This document shows positions 26,018-34,457 of a stretch of DNA of 40,226 bases, piece by piece. Position 1 is the stretch's first letter. Every line of letters starts with the position of its first letter. This DNA is from Verrucomicrobiota bacterium JB024 (GTDB taxonomy: Bacteria; Verrucomicrobiota; Verrucomicrobiia; Opitutales; Cerasicoccaceae). Where the stretch lies: contig JAUTCS010000151.1 in the NCBI GenBank assembly GCA_030673825.1, positions 1 to 40,226 on the forward strand. The letters run 5' to 3'. The notes beneath the pieces were generated by a model that searched no databases, was not told where the DNA came from, and saw only the letters and a list, made by a program, of their open reading frames with translations. The translations under genes and the position numbers were made by a program.

Positions 26018-26686
26018 CTACCCCAGTCGCTTGAGAATCGCCTCCCGCGCCTGACGCGACGGGGCCAGTCGCTGGCGGGCGGCGGCGAGAATCTCCGCCC
26101 CGGCCTGCTCCGGCGTACCGGCGGCGAAGGGCGGCTGCGGCGCGTATTCGAATGCGAGCTGGATGGTCTGGGCCTCGGTCGCACCCAGTAGCTCCGCCAC
26201 CACGGTCAGCCCGAAGTCGATCCCGGCGGTGATCCCGCCCGCCGTAATCAGGCTCCCGTCGCGCACCACCCGCCCCTGCGTCGGCACGGCCCCGAACTGC
26301 GCCAGTAGGTCGTGGGCATTCCAGTGCGTGGTGGCCTTTTTGCCATTCAGGAGCCCCGCCGCGCCCAGCACGAGCGCCCCGGTACAGACGGATGTGAGAA
26401 AACGCAGCCCCGGCGCCTGTTTGCGGATAAAGGCGAGCACGTCCGCATCTTCCAGCAGGGCATTGATCCCGGTCCCGCCCGGCACGCAGAGCACGTCGAG
26501 CTGCGGGCAATCATCCAGCGTCAGCGTAGGCGTCAGGCTCAGCCCCGTCGAGGCGCGCACGGGCTCGACGGTTTTCCAGAGCAGGTCCACACGCGCCCCT
26601 TTCGCGGAGGCGAAGACTTCGTAAGGGCCGGTGAGGTCGAGTTGCTGGACCTGGGGAAAGACGAGAATGCCGAAATGCAGGCTCAT
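26018..26686 (-). CDS. DJ-1/PfpI-family protein, isocyanide (isonitrile) hydratase-like
   Basis: A 222-residue DJ-1 superfamily protein. The nucleophile elbow SVCTGALVLGAAGLL carries Cys101 followed by Thr102, and QQLDLTG supplies Asp17. These are the positions of the catalytic residues in Pseudomonas isocyanide hydratase (InhA), which turns isonitriles into N-substituted formamides; ATTHWNAHDLL also fits. The start is the ATG at 26686, where homology begins; the frame runs further upstream without support. It stands alone. An AraC-like amidase-domain regulator is the nearest alternative family, but no HTH is present. Confidence 0.82.
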   Translation of the reverse strand: MSLHFGILVFPQVQQLDLTGPYEVFASAKGARVDLLWKTVEPVRASTGLSLTPTLTLDDCPQLDVLCVPGGTGINALLEDADVLAFIRKQAPGLRFLTSVCTGALVLGAAGLLNGKKATTHWNAHDLLAQFGAVPTQGRVVRDGSLITAGGITAGIDFGLTVVAELLGATEAQTIQLAFEYAPQPPFAAGTPEQAGAEILAAARQRLAPSRQAREAILKRLG

Positions 26687-26795
26687 GGTGCGGAGCGACG
26701 AGTGGATGACCCTTTCTATAATAGAAAGCCGACCGGTAAAGTCACGCCCAGAGACGTGCGTGCCTACCCCCATTGACCTCGGCCGCCGCGCCCCA

Positions 26796-26822
26796 TAAAA
26801 AAGCCCCCGCCGAAACGGGGGC
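26796..26822 (-). terminator. Rho-independent terminator after the Gfo/Idh/MocA pair
   Basis: On the minus strand GCCCCCG (26822-26816) pairs with CGGGGGC (26809-26803), followed by six T. It lies about 45 bp past the stop of the gene at 26869-27948. Confidence 0.85.
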
Positions 26823-26868
26823 CTGAAATACGTCCGTGCGCCGGAGCTGTTCAGTCAGACGACCGCTT

Positions 26869-27948
26869 TTAGCGGCGGCTGTCAGCGAGGGCCTGGGCCT
26901 TGAGCGAGAGTTCGGAGGCCATGAAGGCGTGCTCCTGCGTCATGGCGTGCTCGGTACGGTTAAGGAAGTCGAGGATGAGCTGCCCGAAGAAGGGGAAGCC
27001 GACCTTGCCGTCCACCTCGATCATCTGGTCGCTCTGCTGGTCGGCGAGGAAGATGAGATTGCCCGTATTGCTGCGGCCAATGTCGAAATACTTGCGGATT
27101 TCGATCGAGCCCTTGGTCCCGGTGATAAAGCTGCGCCCATCGCCCCAGCCGCGCATGCCGTCCGGCGTGAACCAGTTCACGCGCGAGAAGCAGGAGGCGC
27201 CGGTGTCGAGCTTGAGCACGGCCTCGCCGAGGTCTTCCAGCTCGGGCTTGTCCGCGTTGGCCATGTTGTCCACGCGGGCGTGGAGCACGTCCCCGCCCTT
27301 GGAGCGGGTGTAATGCAGGAACTGGTCAAACTGGTGTGAGGCGATATCCGTGAGGATGCCACCGTACTTGGCCTTCTGGAAGAACCACTCCGGGCGCGTC
27401 GGCTTGGACAGCCGGTGCGGCCCGAAAATCTCCATGTGAACGATGTCGCCGATCGCGCCGCCCTGAATGAGCTGGTCCACGTACCAGGCCGACTCCACGT
27501 GCACGCGCTCGGAGTAATAGACCATGTACTTGCGACCCGTCTCGGCCACGACCTTGCGGGCGGCTTCGAGCTGCTCCAGCGTCGTGAAGGGGCACTTGTC
27601 GGTAAAGTAGTCGCGCCCGGCCTGCATCACGCGGCAGCCCAGCGGCCCGCGCTCGGAGGGAACGGCTGCCGCCGCCACCAGTTTGACCTCGGGGTCGTCA
27701 AAGATCCGCTCCAGGCAGTCCACCGGCTTAGCCTGGGGAAACTTTTCCACGAAGGCTTTCACCTTCGCCGGGTCGGGATCGTACACGTAGCGAAGCTCGG
27801 CCCCCGCTTCGGTCAGGCCGTTGCACTGGCCGTAGATGTGGCCGTGATCGAGGTGCGCCGCCGCGAAGACGAATTCGCCGGGCTTGACCACGGGCTCCAC
27901 CTTGGAAGCCGTGGGGGCGTAGTTCATGCCGTCTGCTTGTTGTGCCAT
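26869..27948 (-). CDS. Gfo/Idh/MocA-family oxidoreductase with altered cofactor loop
   Basis: A 359-residue protein. The N-terminal Rossmann-like domain is followed by a C-terminal domain of this family: GAIGDIVHMEIFGPHR, GGILTDIASHQFDQFLHY and GTKGSIEIRKY. The usual G-x-G-x-x-G loop is replaced by AAAHLDHGHIYGQ (residues 29-41), and the usual E-K-P is DKCP. A subgroup with this HxDHGHI pattern exists in Planctomycetota and Verrucomicrobiota. NAD(P) binding may differ or be lost. It starts 25 bp after the second family member and shares its operon. It probably acts on a sugar or inositol derivative. Confidence 0.85.
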   Translation of the reverse strand: MAQQADGMNYAPTASKVEPVVKPGEFVFAAAHLDHGHIYGQCNGLTEAGAELRYVYDPDPAKVKAFVEKFPQAKPVDCLERIFDDPEVKLVAAAAVPSERGPLGCRVMQAGRDYFTDKCPFTTLEQLEAARKVVAETGRKYMVYYSERVHVESAWYVDQLIQGGAIGDIVHMEIFGPHRLSKPTRPEWFFQKAKYGGILTDIASHQFDQFLHYTRSKGGDVLHARVDNMANADKPELEDLGEAVLKLDTGASCFSRVNWFTPDGMRGWGDGRSFITGTKGSIEIRKYFDIGRSNTGNLIFLADQQSDQMIEVDGKVGFPFFGQLILDFLNRTEHAMTQEHAFMASELSLKAQALADSRR

Positions 27949-27973
27949 GGGAGGTATCGAAATAAAATTGCGG

Positions 27974-29134
27974 TTAAAAGGTGCTGCTCATGTCCGCGGA
28001 TTTGCCCGCGGACTCGTCCACTTTTTTGACAAAGGTGGAGTTCTCGATCTTCTTCTTGAGCGCGGTCTCGTAGGCCACGCCGTCCAGCGGAAAGCTGACC
28101 GTCTCGCCCAGATCGGCGGAGTGGATCATCCCGTTGGCCAGCTCGACGGAGTTGATGCCCTCTTCGGCCGGGGCGATGAGCGGGGTCTTGTCGAGGATGG
28201 CCGCGACGAAGTTCTTAATAATGCCCATGTGCTGGGGGCCGTTGCCGCCGGCGATCGGGATGGAAATATCCCAGGTCGCGGGCTTCTCAAAGCCGCCCTG
28301 GCACGTCTCCGACCACTCGGAGGTAGCGGTCTCGTTGCGCAGCCAGCTGAAGCTGTCGCCCTCGACCACCACGCGCCCGCGCTCGGCGGCGATTTCGAGG
28401 CGGTTGGTGCCGGGGGCCTCGCCCGTGGTGGTGATAAAGACGCCCGTCGTGCCGCTGGCATACTCCAGGTATGCGGTCACGTCGTCCTCCACCTCAATCC
28501 GGTGAAAGCGCCCATTCTGGCAAAAGGCACGAACCTTGTCGGGCATGCCGAAGAGCCACTGCCACAGGTCGAGCTGGTGCGGGCACTGGTTAAGCAGTAC
28601 GCCGCCACCCTCGCCGCCCCAGGTGGCACGCCAGCCGCCGGAGGCGTAGTACTGCTGTGTACGGAACCAGTTGGTGATAATCCAGTTAACGCGGTTAATC
28701 TTACCCAGTTCGCCGGAGTCGATCAGCGCCTTGAGCTTGATGTAGTGCGGGTCCGTACGCTGGTTGAACATGGCGGCGAAGACCACCGCCGGGTCCTTGT
28801 GAGCGGCGATGAGGCGCTCGCAGTCGGCCTTGTGCACGGAGATGGGCTTGTCCACGAGCGTGTGCAGTCCCAGCTCCAGGGCGCGGATGCCCAGCGTGGT
28901 GTGATCGTAGTGCGGCGTGGCAATGATGACCGCGTCGATCAGCCCGCTGGCGAGCAGCTCCTCGGCCTCCGAAAAACGTTTGGCCTCACCCGCGGCGGCA
29001 GCCTCCAGCTTGGCCGGATTGTGGTCGCAGACCGCCGTCAGCCGACAGCGCTTGATTTCCCCCTGGGAGAGCTTGGCGGCGTAGTGCCCGCCCATATTGC
29101 CCAGGCCGATGATACCGATTCTGACTTCACTCAT
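27974..29134 (-). CDS. Gfo/Idh/MocA-family dehydrogenase
   Basis: A 386-residue NAD(P)-dependent dehydrogenase with a standard cofactor loop G-L-G-N-M-G (residues 10-15), the catalytic Lys in VDKPISVH, and the family C-terminal domain with GGEGGGVLLNQCPHQLDLWQ (His and Asp of the active site). It resembles myo-inositol or sugar 2-/3-dehydrogenases. The ATG at 29134 directly precedes the Rossmann strand; the longer frame to 29170 is not supported. It leads a two-gene operon with the altered family member downstream. Substrate unknown. Confidence 0.88.
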   Translation of the reverse strand: MSEVRIGIIGLGNMGGHYAAKLSQGEIKRCRLTAVCDHNPAKLEAAAAGEAKRFSEAEELLASGLIDAVIIATPHYDHTTLGIRALELGLHTLVDKPISVHKADCERLIAAHKDPAVVFAAMFNQRTDPHYIKLKALIDSGELGKINRVNWIITNWFRTQQYYASGGWRATWGGEGGGVLLNQCPHQLDLWQWLFGMPDKVRAFCQNGRFHRIEVEDDVTAYLEYASGTTGVFITTTGEAPGTNRLEIAAERGRVVVEGDSFSWLRNETATSEWSETCQGGFEKPATWDISIPIAGGNGPQHMGIIKNFVAAILDKTPLIAPAEEGINSVELANGMIHSADLGETVSFPLDGVAYETALKKKIENSTFVKKVDESAGKSADMSSTF

Positions 29135-29325
29135 GGCAAATTTATAGAAAACCCCAGCCTCTACTAACACGTGTAGGGCGGCAAGCTTTTACGTGTCCCC
29201 AATATCAAAAAAAAGACCCCGAGGACTTCTTGCTGTCACCATTGGCCGAGCCTTATCCCCGCATGGCCCTAATGATTGACTTAAACGGGTGCCGTGCCGA
29301 AGATACGCGCTTTCTTCCCTTGCCT

Positions 29326-30933
29326 ATGCTTCAGGTACTCCTCGTCCTGTCTGTTCTCTTTCTCGTTCTCGCCTACCGCTTTTACGGCAAGTTTCTGGCC
29401 ACGCGCTGCCGGGCGGACGATGCCGTGCCCACACCCGCCTGCACCCATCAGGACGGGGTCGATTACGTGCCCACGCGCGCCTCGATCGTCTTCGGGCATC
29501 ATTTTTCCTCGATTGCCGGTGCCGGGCCCATCGTGGGGCCGATCTTCGCGGCGCAGTATTTCGGCTGGGGGCCGACGTGGCTGTGGATTCTCATCGGATC
29601 GATCTTCGTGGGCGGTGTCCACGACTACGGCAGCACGCTGATGAGCCTGCGCTTCGCCGGGCGCACGGTCTCCGAGATCACCCGCTCGCTCGTGGGGCGA
29701 CGCACGGCGCAGTTTTTCCGCATCTTTCTGCTGCTGACGCTAATGTACGTCATCATCGTTTTCGCCGACCTGACGGCGGCGACCTTCCGGACCGAGCCCG
29801 CCGTGGCCACGGCCTCGGGCTGGTTTGTGGTGGCGGCGGTGCTCTTTGGCTGGCTCCTGCGCAAGGGCCTGCGCTTCGCCCCACTGCTGCTAATCTTTGT
29901 TCCCCTGACCTTCGCCGGGCTCCTCGTGGGCAATCTTCTCCCCGCCCCGGTGCTGGGGAAAAACTTCTGGCTCGTGGTCGTGCTGATCTACTCGCTGGTG
30001 GCGGCTGTGCTGCCGGTGGACACCCTCCTGCAACCGCGCGACTTCCTCAGCTCGACCTTCCTTTTCGCCATGCTGGCGCTGGGCCTCGTGGGAATGGCCA
30101 TCACGGACGCCGCCGTCCAGATCCCGGCCTTCGAGGGCTTCGTCTCGGACAAGGTCAACCCCGGCTACCTCGCGCCCATCCTGTTCATCACAGTGGCCTG
30201 CGGGGCGTGCAGCGGCTTCCACAGCCTGGTGGCCAGCGGCACGACCTCCAAGCAGCTCAAACTCGAATCCGACGCCCGGCGCGTGGCCTACGGCGGCATG
30301 CTGCTGGAGGGGCTGCTGGCGGTATTCGCCCTGGCCACGGTGGCGATCCTCAGTGCCGAACAGACCGCCGGACAGAGCCCGGTCGCGCTCTTCGCCTCGG
30401 GCGCGTCGGTCTTTTTCGCGCACCTGGGCATCCCTCCGCAACTCGGGGTGGAATTCGCCGCGCTGACGGTCAGCACCTTCCTATTAACCACGCTCGACAC
30501 CTGCACGCGCCTGAGCCGCTTTTTGCTGGAGGAATACTTTGACTGGCGCAACCAGACCAGCCGCTACCTCGGAACCGTCCTCGTGTTGATCCCGCCAGCC
30601 GCGCTGGTTTTCCAGACCTTTAACGGCCAACCGGCCTGGAAAGCGATCTGGCCCATGTTCGGCTCGACCAACCAGCTCATGGCCGCCCTCGCGCTGGTCA
30701 CGTTCGTCGTGTACCTCAAAGCCAAGGGCATCCGCTATCACTTCGCACTGATCCCGGCGCTGTTCATGCTGGCCATGCCGCTGTCCGCGCTCGGACTGAT
30801 GGTTTTCGACGCCGACCAGCCGCCCGTCCTGCGGGTGATCAGCGTCGCCATGCTCGCGCTGGGGGTCTTCGTCTCCGCCATGTCGCTGAACTTCGTCTCC
30901 CGCGGCCAGGAACTCGCCCGTGGCGATGTGTAG
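29326..30933 (+). CDS. cstA: CstA-family carbon starvation transporter
   Basis: A 535-residue polytopic membrane protein with about 14-16 helices. It has the family hallmarks VDYVPTRASIVFGHHFSSIA (family consensus GHHFAAIAGAGP), GAGPIVGPIFAAQYFGWGP, GGVHDYGSTLMSLR, CGACSGFHSLVASGTTSKQ and TTLDTCTRLSRF. CstA proteins import peptides or pyruvate at starvation. It is shorter than E. coli CstA, lacking the C-terminal extension, as in many Bacteroidota and Verrucomicrobiota. The ATG at 29326 precedes the first helix; an upstream TTG at 29230 is rejected. It ends convergently with a small membrane gene. Confidence 0.92.
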   Translation: MLQVLLVLSVLFLVLAYRFYGKFLATRCRADDAVPTPACTHQDGVDYVPTRASIVFGHHFSSIAGAGPIVGPIFAAQYFGWGPTWLWILIGSIFVGGVHDYGSTLMSLRFAGRTVSEITRSLVGRRTAQFFRIFLLLTLMYVIIVFADLTAATFRTEPAVATASGWFVVAAVLFGWLLRKGLRFAPLLLIFVPLTFAGLLVGNLLPAPVLGKNFWLVVVLIYSLVAAVLPVDTLLQPRDFLSSTFLFAMLALGLVGMAITDAAVQIPAFEGFVSDKVNPGYLAPILFITVACGACSGFHSLVASGTTSKQLKLESDARRVAYGGMLLEGLLAVFALATVAILSAEQTAGQSPVALFASGASVFFAHLGIPPQLGVEFAALTVSTFLLTTLDTCTRLSRFLLEEYFDWRNQTSRYLGTVLVLIPPAALVFQTFNGQPAWKAIWPMFGSTNQLMAALALVTFVVYLKAKGIRYHFALIPALFMLAMPLSALGLMVFDADQPPVLRVISVAMLALGVFVSAMSLNFVSRGQELARGDV

Positions 30934-30959
30934 GCGGGGTCAAAGAGAGATTTATGGAT

Positions 30960-31184
30960 TCACTCTTTATTCAATAGATCCTTGATCGCGGACAAATTAA
31001 AGTTGGCCAACACGCAGATCCAAAACAAGGGCCCAATAACGCCGATATAGTACGACTTGATAAAGCAATAAACCATAACACCAAACAAAAAAAGGCATAT
31101 AGGGATTGATACAACCAGTAAGGCTATATCAACAGCATACCCTAAACGCTTTCTCGTTATTTTCATACAATCCTCACTAATCAC
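30960..31184 (-). CDS. Small AT-rich two-helix membrane protein
   Basis: A 74-residue product with two hydrophobic segments (about 17-40 and 46-62) and a short basic N-terminus. No family is recognised. The segment is far richer in A and T than its neighbours, so it may be of foreign origin. It lies 11 bp downstream of pilT on the same strand and could be read through with it. An alternative start is the ATG at 31166. It could be spurious, but the hydrophobic pattern argues for a gene. Confidence 0.5.
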   Translation of the reverse strand: MISEDCMKITRKRLGYAVDIALLVVSIPICLFLFGVMVYCFIKSYYIGVIGPLFWICVLANFNLSAIKDLLNKE

Positions 31185-31195
31185 AATGCCCCTGC

Positions 31196-32305
31196 TTACC
31201 CGACGATCCCGCCCTGGCTCAGGAAGATGCCCTTGAGGTTCATTTCGAGGGCCTTGGGGTTGGGAGAATAGGCCAGCGCGTCCTGGCGGCCAATGACCCC
31301 GGCCTTGACCAGCCGGTAGAGGTCCTGGTTAAAGGTCTTCGAGCCGACCTCCTCGCTCGCCTCGATGACGGCGGGGATTTTTTGGAAAGCCCCCTCCTCG
31401 ATCACCTTGCGACCGAGCGAGTCCACTGCAAAAATCTCCACCGTAGGCACCCGGCCTTCGCCCTCAATCTTGGGCACGAGGCGCTGAGTGATGGTGGCCC
31501 GCAGGCCGATGGCGATCTGGCGGCGCATGCTCTCCTGCTGGTCCACCGGGAAAAACTCGAACAGCCGCTGAACGGCCTGCTGGGCGCTGCCGGCGTGCAG
31601 CGTGCCGAAGACCAGGTGCCCCGTCTCGGAGGCGTGCAGCGCGGTCTCGAAGGTCGCCCGGTCGCGCATTTCCCCGATCAGGATGATGTCCGGGTCCTGA
31701 CGCAGCACGGCCTTCAGCCCCAGCTCGAAGTCCGGCGCGTCCAGCCCGATCTCGCGCTGGTTGAAGATCGACTTCTTGTCCGTGTAGTTGAACTCGATCG
31801 GGTCCTCCAGCGTGACGATGTGCCGGTCGAAGGTCTCGTTGATGTACTCAAGGATGGCCGCCAGCGTGGAGCTTTTACCCGATCCGGTTGGCCCGCACAC
31901 CAGCACGATCCCGTCCCGCTCCGCTGCGAGTTTTTTAAACGTCTCGGCATCATGGTTGAGCTCCTCGAAGGTCGGGGGCGTGTCCTTGACGTGGCGGAAG
32001 ACGACGCTCGGCGTCCCGCGCTGGTAAAAGCCGTTCACGCGGAACCGGCCCAATCCGAGTTCGTTCAGGTCGTAGGAAAAGTCGATCTGCCCGTTCTGTT
32101 TCCAGTCCTCGTAAAACGAGGCGGGCATGGCCGTCTCCAGAAACTCCTGAATCTGCTCCGGAGTGAGCGGGTCCATATCCACGACTTCGAGCTTGCCATG
32201 CAGCCGCAGGTGCGCCGGTTTGTTGGACTTGACGTGGACGTCACTGGCGGCATTTTCGACCGCCAGCGACAGCAGGCTGTTGAAAGTTTCAGTGATGGCG
32301 GACAT
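31196..32305 (-). CDS. pilT: Type IV pilus retraction ATPase PilT-like
   Basis: A 369-residue secretion ATPase of the GspE/PilT family. It has an N-terminal PAS-like domain (ASDVHVKSNKPAHLRLHG), Walker A G-P-T-G-S-G-K-S (138-145), the Asp box (LEDPIEF), Walker B IILIGEMRD (207-215) and the His box (TGHLVFGTLHAGSAQQAV). The AIRNLIRE-like C-terminal motif of true PilT is not obvious, so PilU or a PilT paralogue is possible. It powers pilus depolymerisation for twitching motility. No pilin genes are near it here. Confidence 0.9.
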   Translation of the reverse strand: MSAITETFNSLLSLAVENAASDVHVKSNKPAHLRLHGKLEVVDMDPLTPEQIQEFLETAMPASFYEDWKQNGQIDFSYDLNELGLGRFRVNGFYQRGTPSVVFRHVKDTPPTFEELNHDAETFKKLAAERDGIVLVCGPTGSGKSSTLAAILEYINETFDRHIVTLEDPIEFNYTDKKSIFNQREIGLDAPDFELGLKAVLRQDPDIILIGEMRDRATFETALHASETGHLVFGTLHAGSAQQAVQRLFEFFPVDQQESMRRQIAIGLRATITQRLVPKIEGEGRVPTVEIFAVDSLGRKVIEEGAFQKIPAVIEASEEVGSKTFNQDLYRLVKAGVIGRQDALAYSPNPKALEMNLKGIFLSQGGIVG

Positions 32306-32410
32306 CGGCTGGCTGGATCATTTTCCCGTTGTCAGACACCCACGTTTGGCGCAAGTTGTTGAGCCAAAGGACCGGGGCAGCTTTCTTGCCGACAAATCCT
32401 ATTTTACCCG

Positions 32411-33304
32411 ATGATGAACACAACCCAATTTTACGGCGTCCACACCGCGCTCGTCACACCGATGCGCGACGGCCAAGTCGCCTATGACGACCTCGAGCGC
32501 CTCGTCGGTGCCCAGCTCGATGCTGGTGTCAACGGCCTCGTCGCCGTCGGCACGACCGGCGAATCTCCCACGCTCGACCATGAGGAGCACGCCGAGGTCA
32601 TCCGCCGCATCGCGGCCCAGGCCGGTAGCAAGGTCCCCGTCCTCGCCGGGACCGGCTCCAACTCCACCGCCGAAGCGGTCGAGCTGACCCGCGGCGCCGA
32701 CGCCGTCGAGGGCGTGGCCGGGATGCTCCAGGTCGCCCCCTATTATAACAAGCCCAGCCAGGAAGGGCTCTTCCGGCACTTCAGCGCCGTGGCCGAGGCC
32801 ACCGAAAAGCCCATCATCCTCTACTCCATCCCCGGCCGCTGCGGCATCTCCATCGGGGTGGATACCTGCGCCCGCCTGTTCGAGGCCTACCCGCACATCT
32901 GCGGGATCAAGGAAGCGGGCGGCTCCTCCGAGCGCGTGGCCGAACTCGTGCAAAAGCTCGGGCCCGATTACCTCATCCTTTCCGGAGACGACTCCCTCAC
33001 CCTGCCCTTCATGAGCTTCGGCGCCAAGGGCGTGATCAGCGTCGCCTCAAACCTCGTCCCGGCCCCGCTGGTCGAGATGGTCCAACTCGCCCTCAAGGGC
33101 GACTACGCCGCCGCCGAGCTCATCTCGCGCAAGTACTTCGGCCTCTTCAAGACCCTCTTCATCGAGCCCAACCCCGTGCCCGTGAAGTACGCCATGCACC
33201 GCCTCGGCCTCATCTCCTCCGCCGAGGTGCGCCTGCCTCTGTGCGAGATGACCGCCGACTCTATTGCCAAGCTCTGCGCCGTCCTCGGCAAGCTCGGCCT
33301 CTAG
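32411..33304 (+). CDS. dapA: 4-hydroxy-tetrahydrodipicolinate synthase
   Basis: A 297-residue TIM-barrel aldolase of lysine and peptidoglycan-precursor synthesis, condensing pyruvate with aspartate semialdehyde. The Schiff-base Lys167 lies in CGIKEAGG, Tyr138 in LYSIPGR, the triad Thr and Tyr in VGTTGESPTL and VAPYYNKPSQEGL. The length is standard. Start ATG at 32411 or the next codon. It is followed 45 bp later by dapB, so the two consecutive enzymes are in one operon. No lysine riboswitch is seen upstream. Confidence 0.97.
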   Translation: MMNTTQFYGVHTALVTPMRDGQVAYDDLERLVGAQLDAGVNGLVAVGTTGESPTLDHEEHAEVIRRIAAQAGSKVPVLAGTGSNSTAEAVELTRGADAVEGVAGMLQVAPYYNKPSQEGLFRHFSAVAEATEKPIILYSIPGRCGISIGVDTCARLFEAYPHICGIKEAGGSSERVAELVQKLGPDYLILSGDDSLTLPFMSFGAKGVISVASNLVPAPLVEMVQLALKGDYAAAELISRKYFGLFKTLFIEPNPVPVKYAMHRLGLISSAEVRLPLCEMTADSIAKLCAVLGKLGL

Positions 33305-33349
33305 ACCGTCCGTCCGGCCCATAACCTTCCAGCCATCCAGCATTTTCCC

Positions 33350-34081
33350 ATGGTAAAAGTACTCCTTAACGGCGCCCGCGGGCGCATGGGGCAGGCCATC
33401 CAGGCCAGTGCCGCCGCCGAAGAAATCGAAATCGTCGCCGCCATCGATATGGGTGACGACCCGGTGCCCGGCCTCCAGGCCTGCGAAGTCGCCATCGACT
33501 TCAGCTTCCACGAGGCCACCGCGCCGCTGGCCAAGCTCTGCGCCGAGTACGGCAAGCCGCTCGTCATCGGCACCACCGGCCACACCCCCGAGGAAAAGGA
33601 AGCCGTCGCCGAGTACACCGCGCAAATCCCCATGGTCTGGGCGGGCAATTATTCCATCGGGGTCAACCTGCTCTTTTACCTCGTTGGCAAGGCCGCGAAA
33701 ATCCTCGGACGCGAGTACCATCCCGAGCTCATCGAGATGCACCACTGCCGTAAAAAGGACGCCCCCAGCGGCACCGCCGAGCACCTGCTGGAAATCCTCC
33801 GCGAAGCCCGTGGCCTCACCCCCGAGCAGGAAATGCACGGGCGCAAGGGCCTCGTCGGCGAACGTCCGGACGACGAGATCGGCGTTCACGCCCTGCGCGG
33901 TGGCGACGTCGTCGGTGACCATACCGTGATGTTCGCCGGGCCGGGCGAGCGCATCGAGCTCACCCACAAAGCCTCCGACCGCCGCATTTTCGCCCAGGGC
34001 GCCCTCCGCGCCGCCCATTGGGTCCTCGGCAAACCGCCCGGCCTCTACCGCGCCGAAGACGTCCTCGGCCTGCGCGACTAG
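33350..34081 (+). CDS. dapB: 4-hydroxy-tetrahydrodipicolinate reductase
   Basis: A 243-residue NAD(P)H-dependent reductase, the step after DapA. The cofactor loop is NGARGRMGQ (7-15), and the signature EMHHCRKKDAPSGTA (129-143) carries the catalytic His and Lys. IGTTGHTPEE and FHEATAP-like blocks are also in place. Slightly shorter than the E. coli enzyme (about 273), as in many bacteria. The ATG follows tttccc rather than a Shine-Dalgarno. Confidence 0.96.
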   Translation: MVKVLLNGARGRMGQAIQASAAAEEIEIVAAIDMGDDPVPGLQACEVAIDFSFHEATAPLAKLCAEYGKPLVIGTTGHTPEEKEAVAEYTAQIPMVWAGNYSIGVNLLFYLVGKAAKILGREYHPELIEMHHCRKKDAPSGTAEHLLEILREARGLTPEQEMHGRKGLVGERPDDEIGVHALRGGDVVGDHTVMFAGPGERIELTHKASDRRIFAQGALRAAHWVLGKPPGLYRAEDVLGLRD

Positions 34082-34138
34082 GTGCGTGGCCGCACGGGGC
34101 ATTGAGGGGCTGCGCCCCTACGGAGCCAGACAGGCTCC
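34082..34138. repeat. Cluster of three short hairpins after dapB
   Basis: Directly past the dapB stop lie GTGCG-tggc-CGCAC, AGGGGC-tgc-GCCCCT (34105-34119) and GGAGCC-agaca-GGCTCC (34122-34138). There is no T-run, so this is not a standard terminator; it may stabilise the 3' end or be a REP-like genome repeat. Confidence 0.5.
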
Positions 34139-34191
34139 TACCCCGGCGTGTCCACACCGGACCATGGCAGGCTTATCAAGCGTATGAACGG

Positions 34192-34404
34192 ATGAAACAA
34201 CTCGCGTCAGCTTATCTTATCGCGGGCTCGCCTTTCATCGTGCTGGCTGTTTATGCCCTCATCAAAACAAACGGGCGACAGCCAGGAGTCGTTGCCTTGT
34301 TTTTCGCCGCGTTTTTAATTTTTCCGCTCTACCCTTATTTCGTGAGCAGACGGCGCCTTAAGAAGAAAAAGACAGGCTCCAAAACGTTGCCGCAACGCCG
34401 ATAA
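34192..34404 (+). CDS. Small two-helix membrane protein
   Basis: A 70-residue product with two hydrophobic helices (about 5-24 and 31-50) and a strongly basic tail (SRRRLKKKKTGSK), which by the positive-inside rule would be cytoplasmic. No family is recognised. The ATG at 34192 is where the hydrophobic pattern begins; the upstream part of the frame crosses the hairpin repeats and is not protein-like. Possibly co-transcribed with dapAB. Confidence 0.55.
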   Translation: MKQLASAYLIAGSPFIVLAVYALIKTNGRQPGVVALFFAAFLIFPLYPYFVSRRRLKKKKTGSKTLPQRR

Positions 34405-34457
34405 CCTTCGCTCCCGTTTTCACCTCGTCGAGTCTTTGTTTCAAGGGCCAGGGTTGG

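Noticed and set aside
32306-32410. Lysine riboswitch upstream of dapA
   Set aside because: Only about 105 bp separate the divergent genes and no L-box-like structure is visible.
33047-34102. Minus-strand frame (351 codons) covering dapB
   Set aside because: Gly/Asp-rich shadow of dapA and dapB, both of which are unmistakable.
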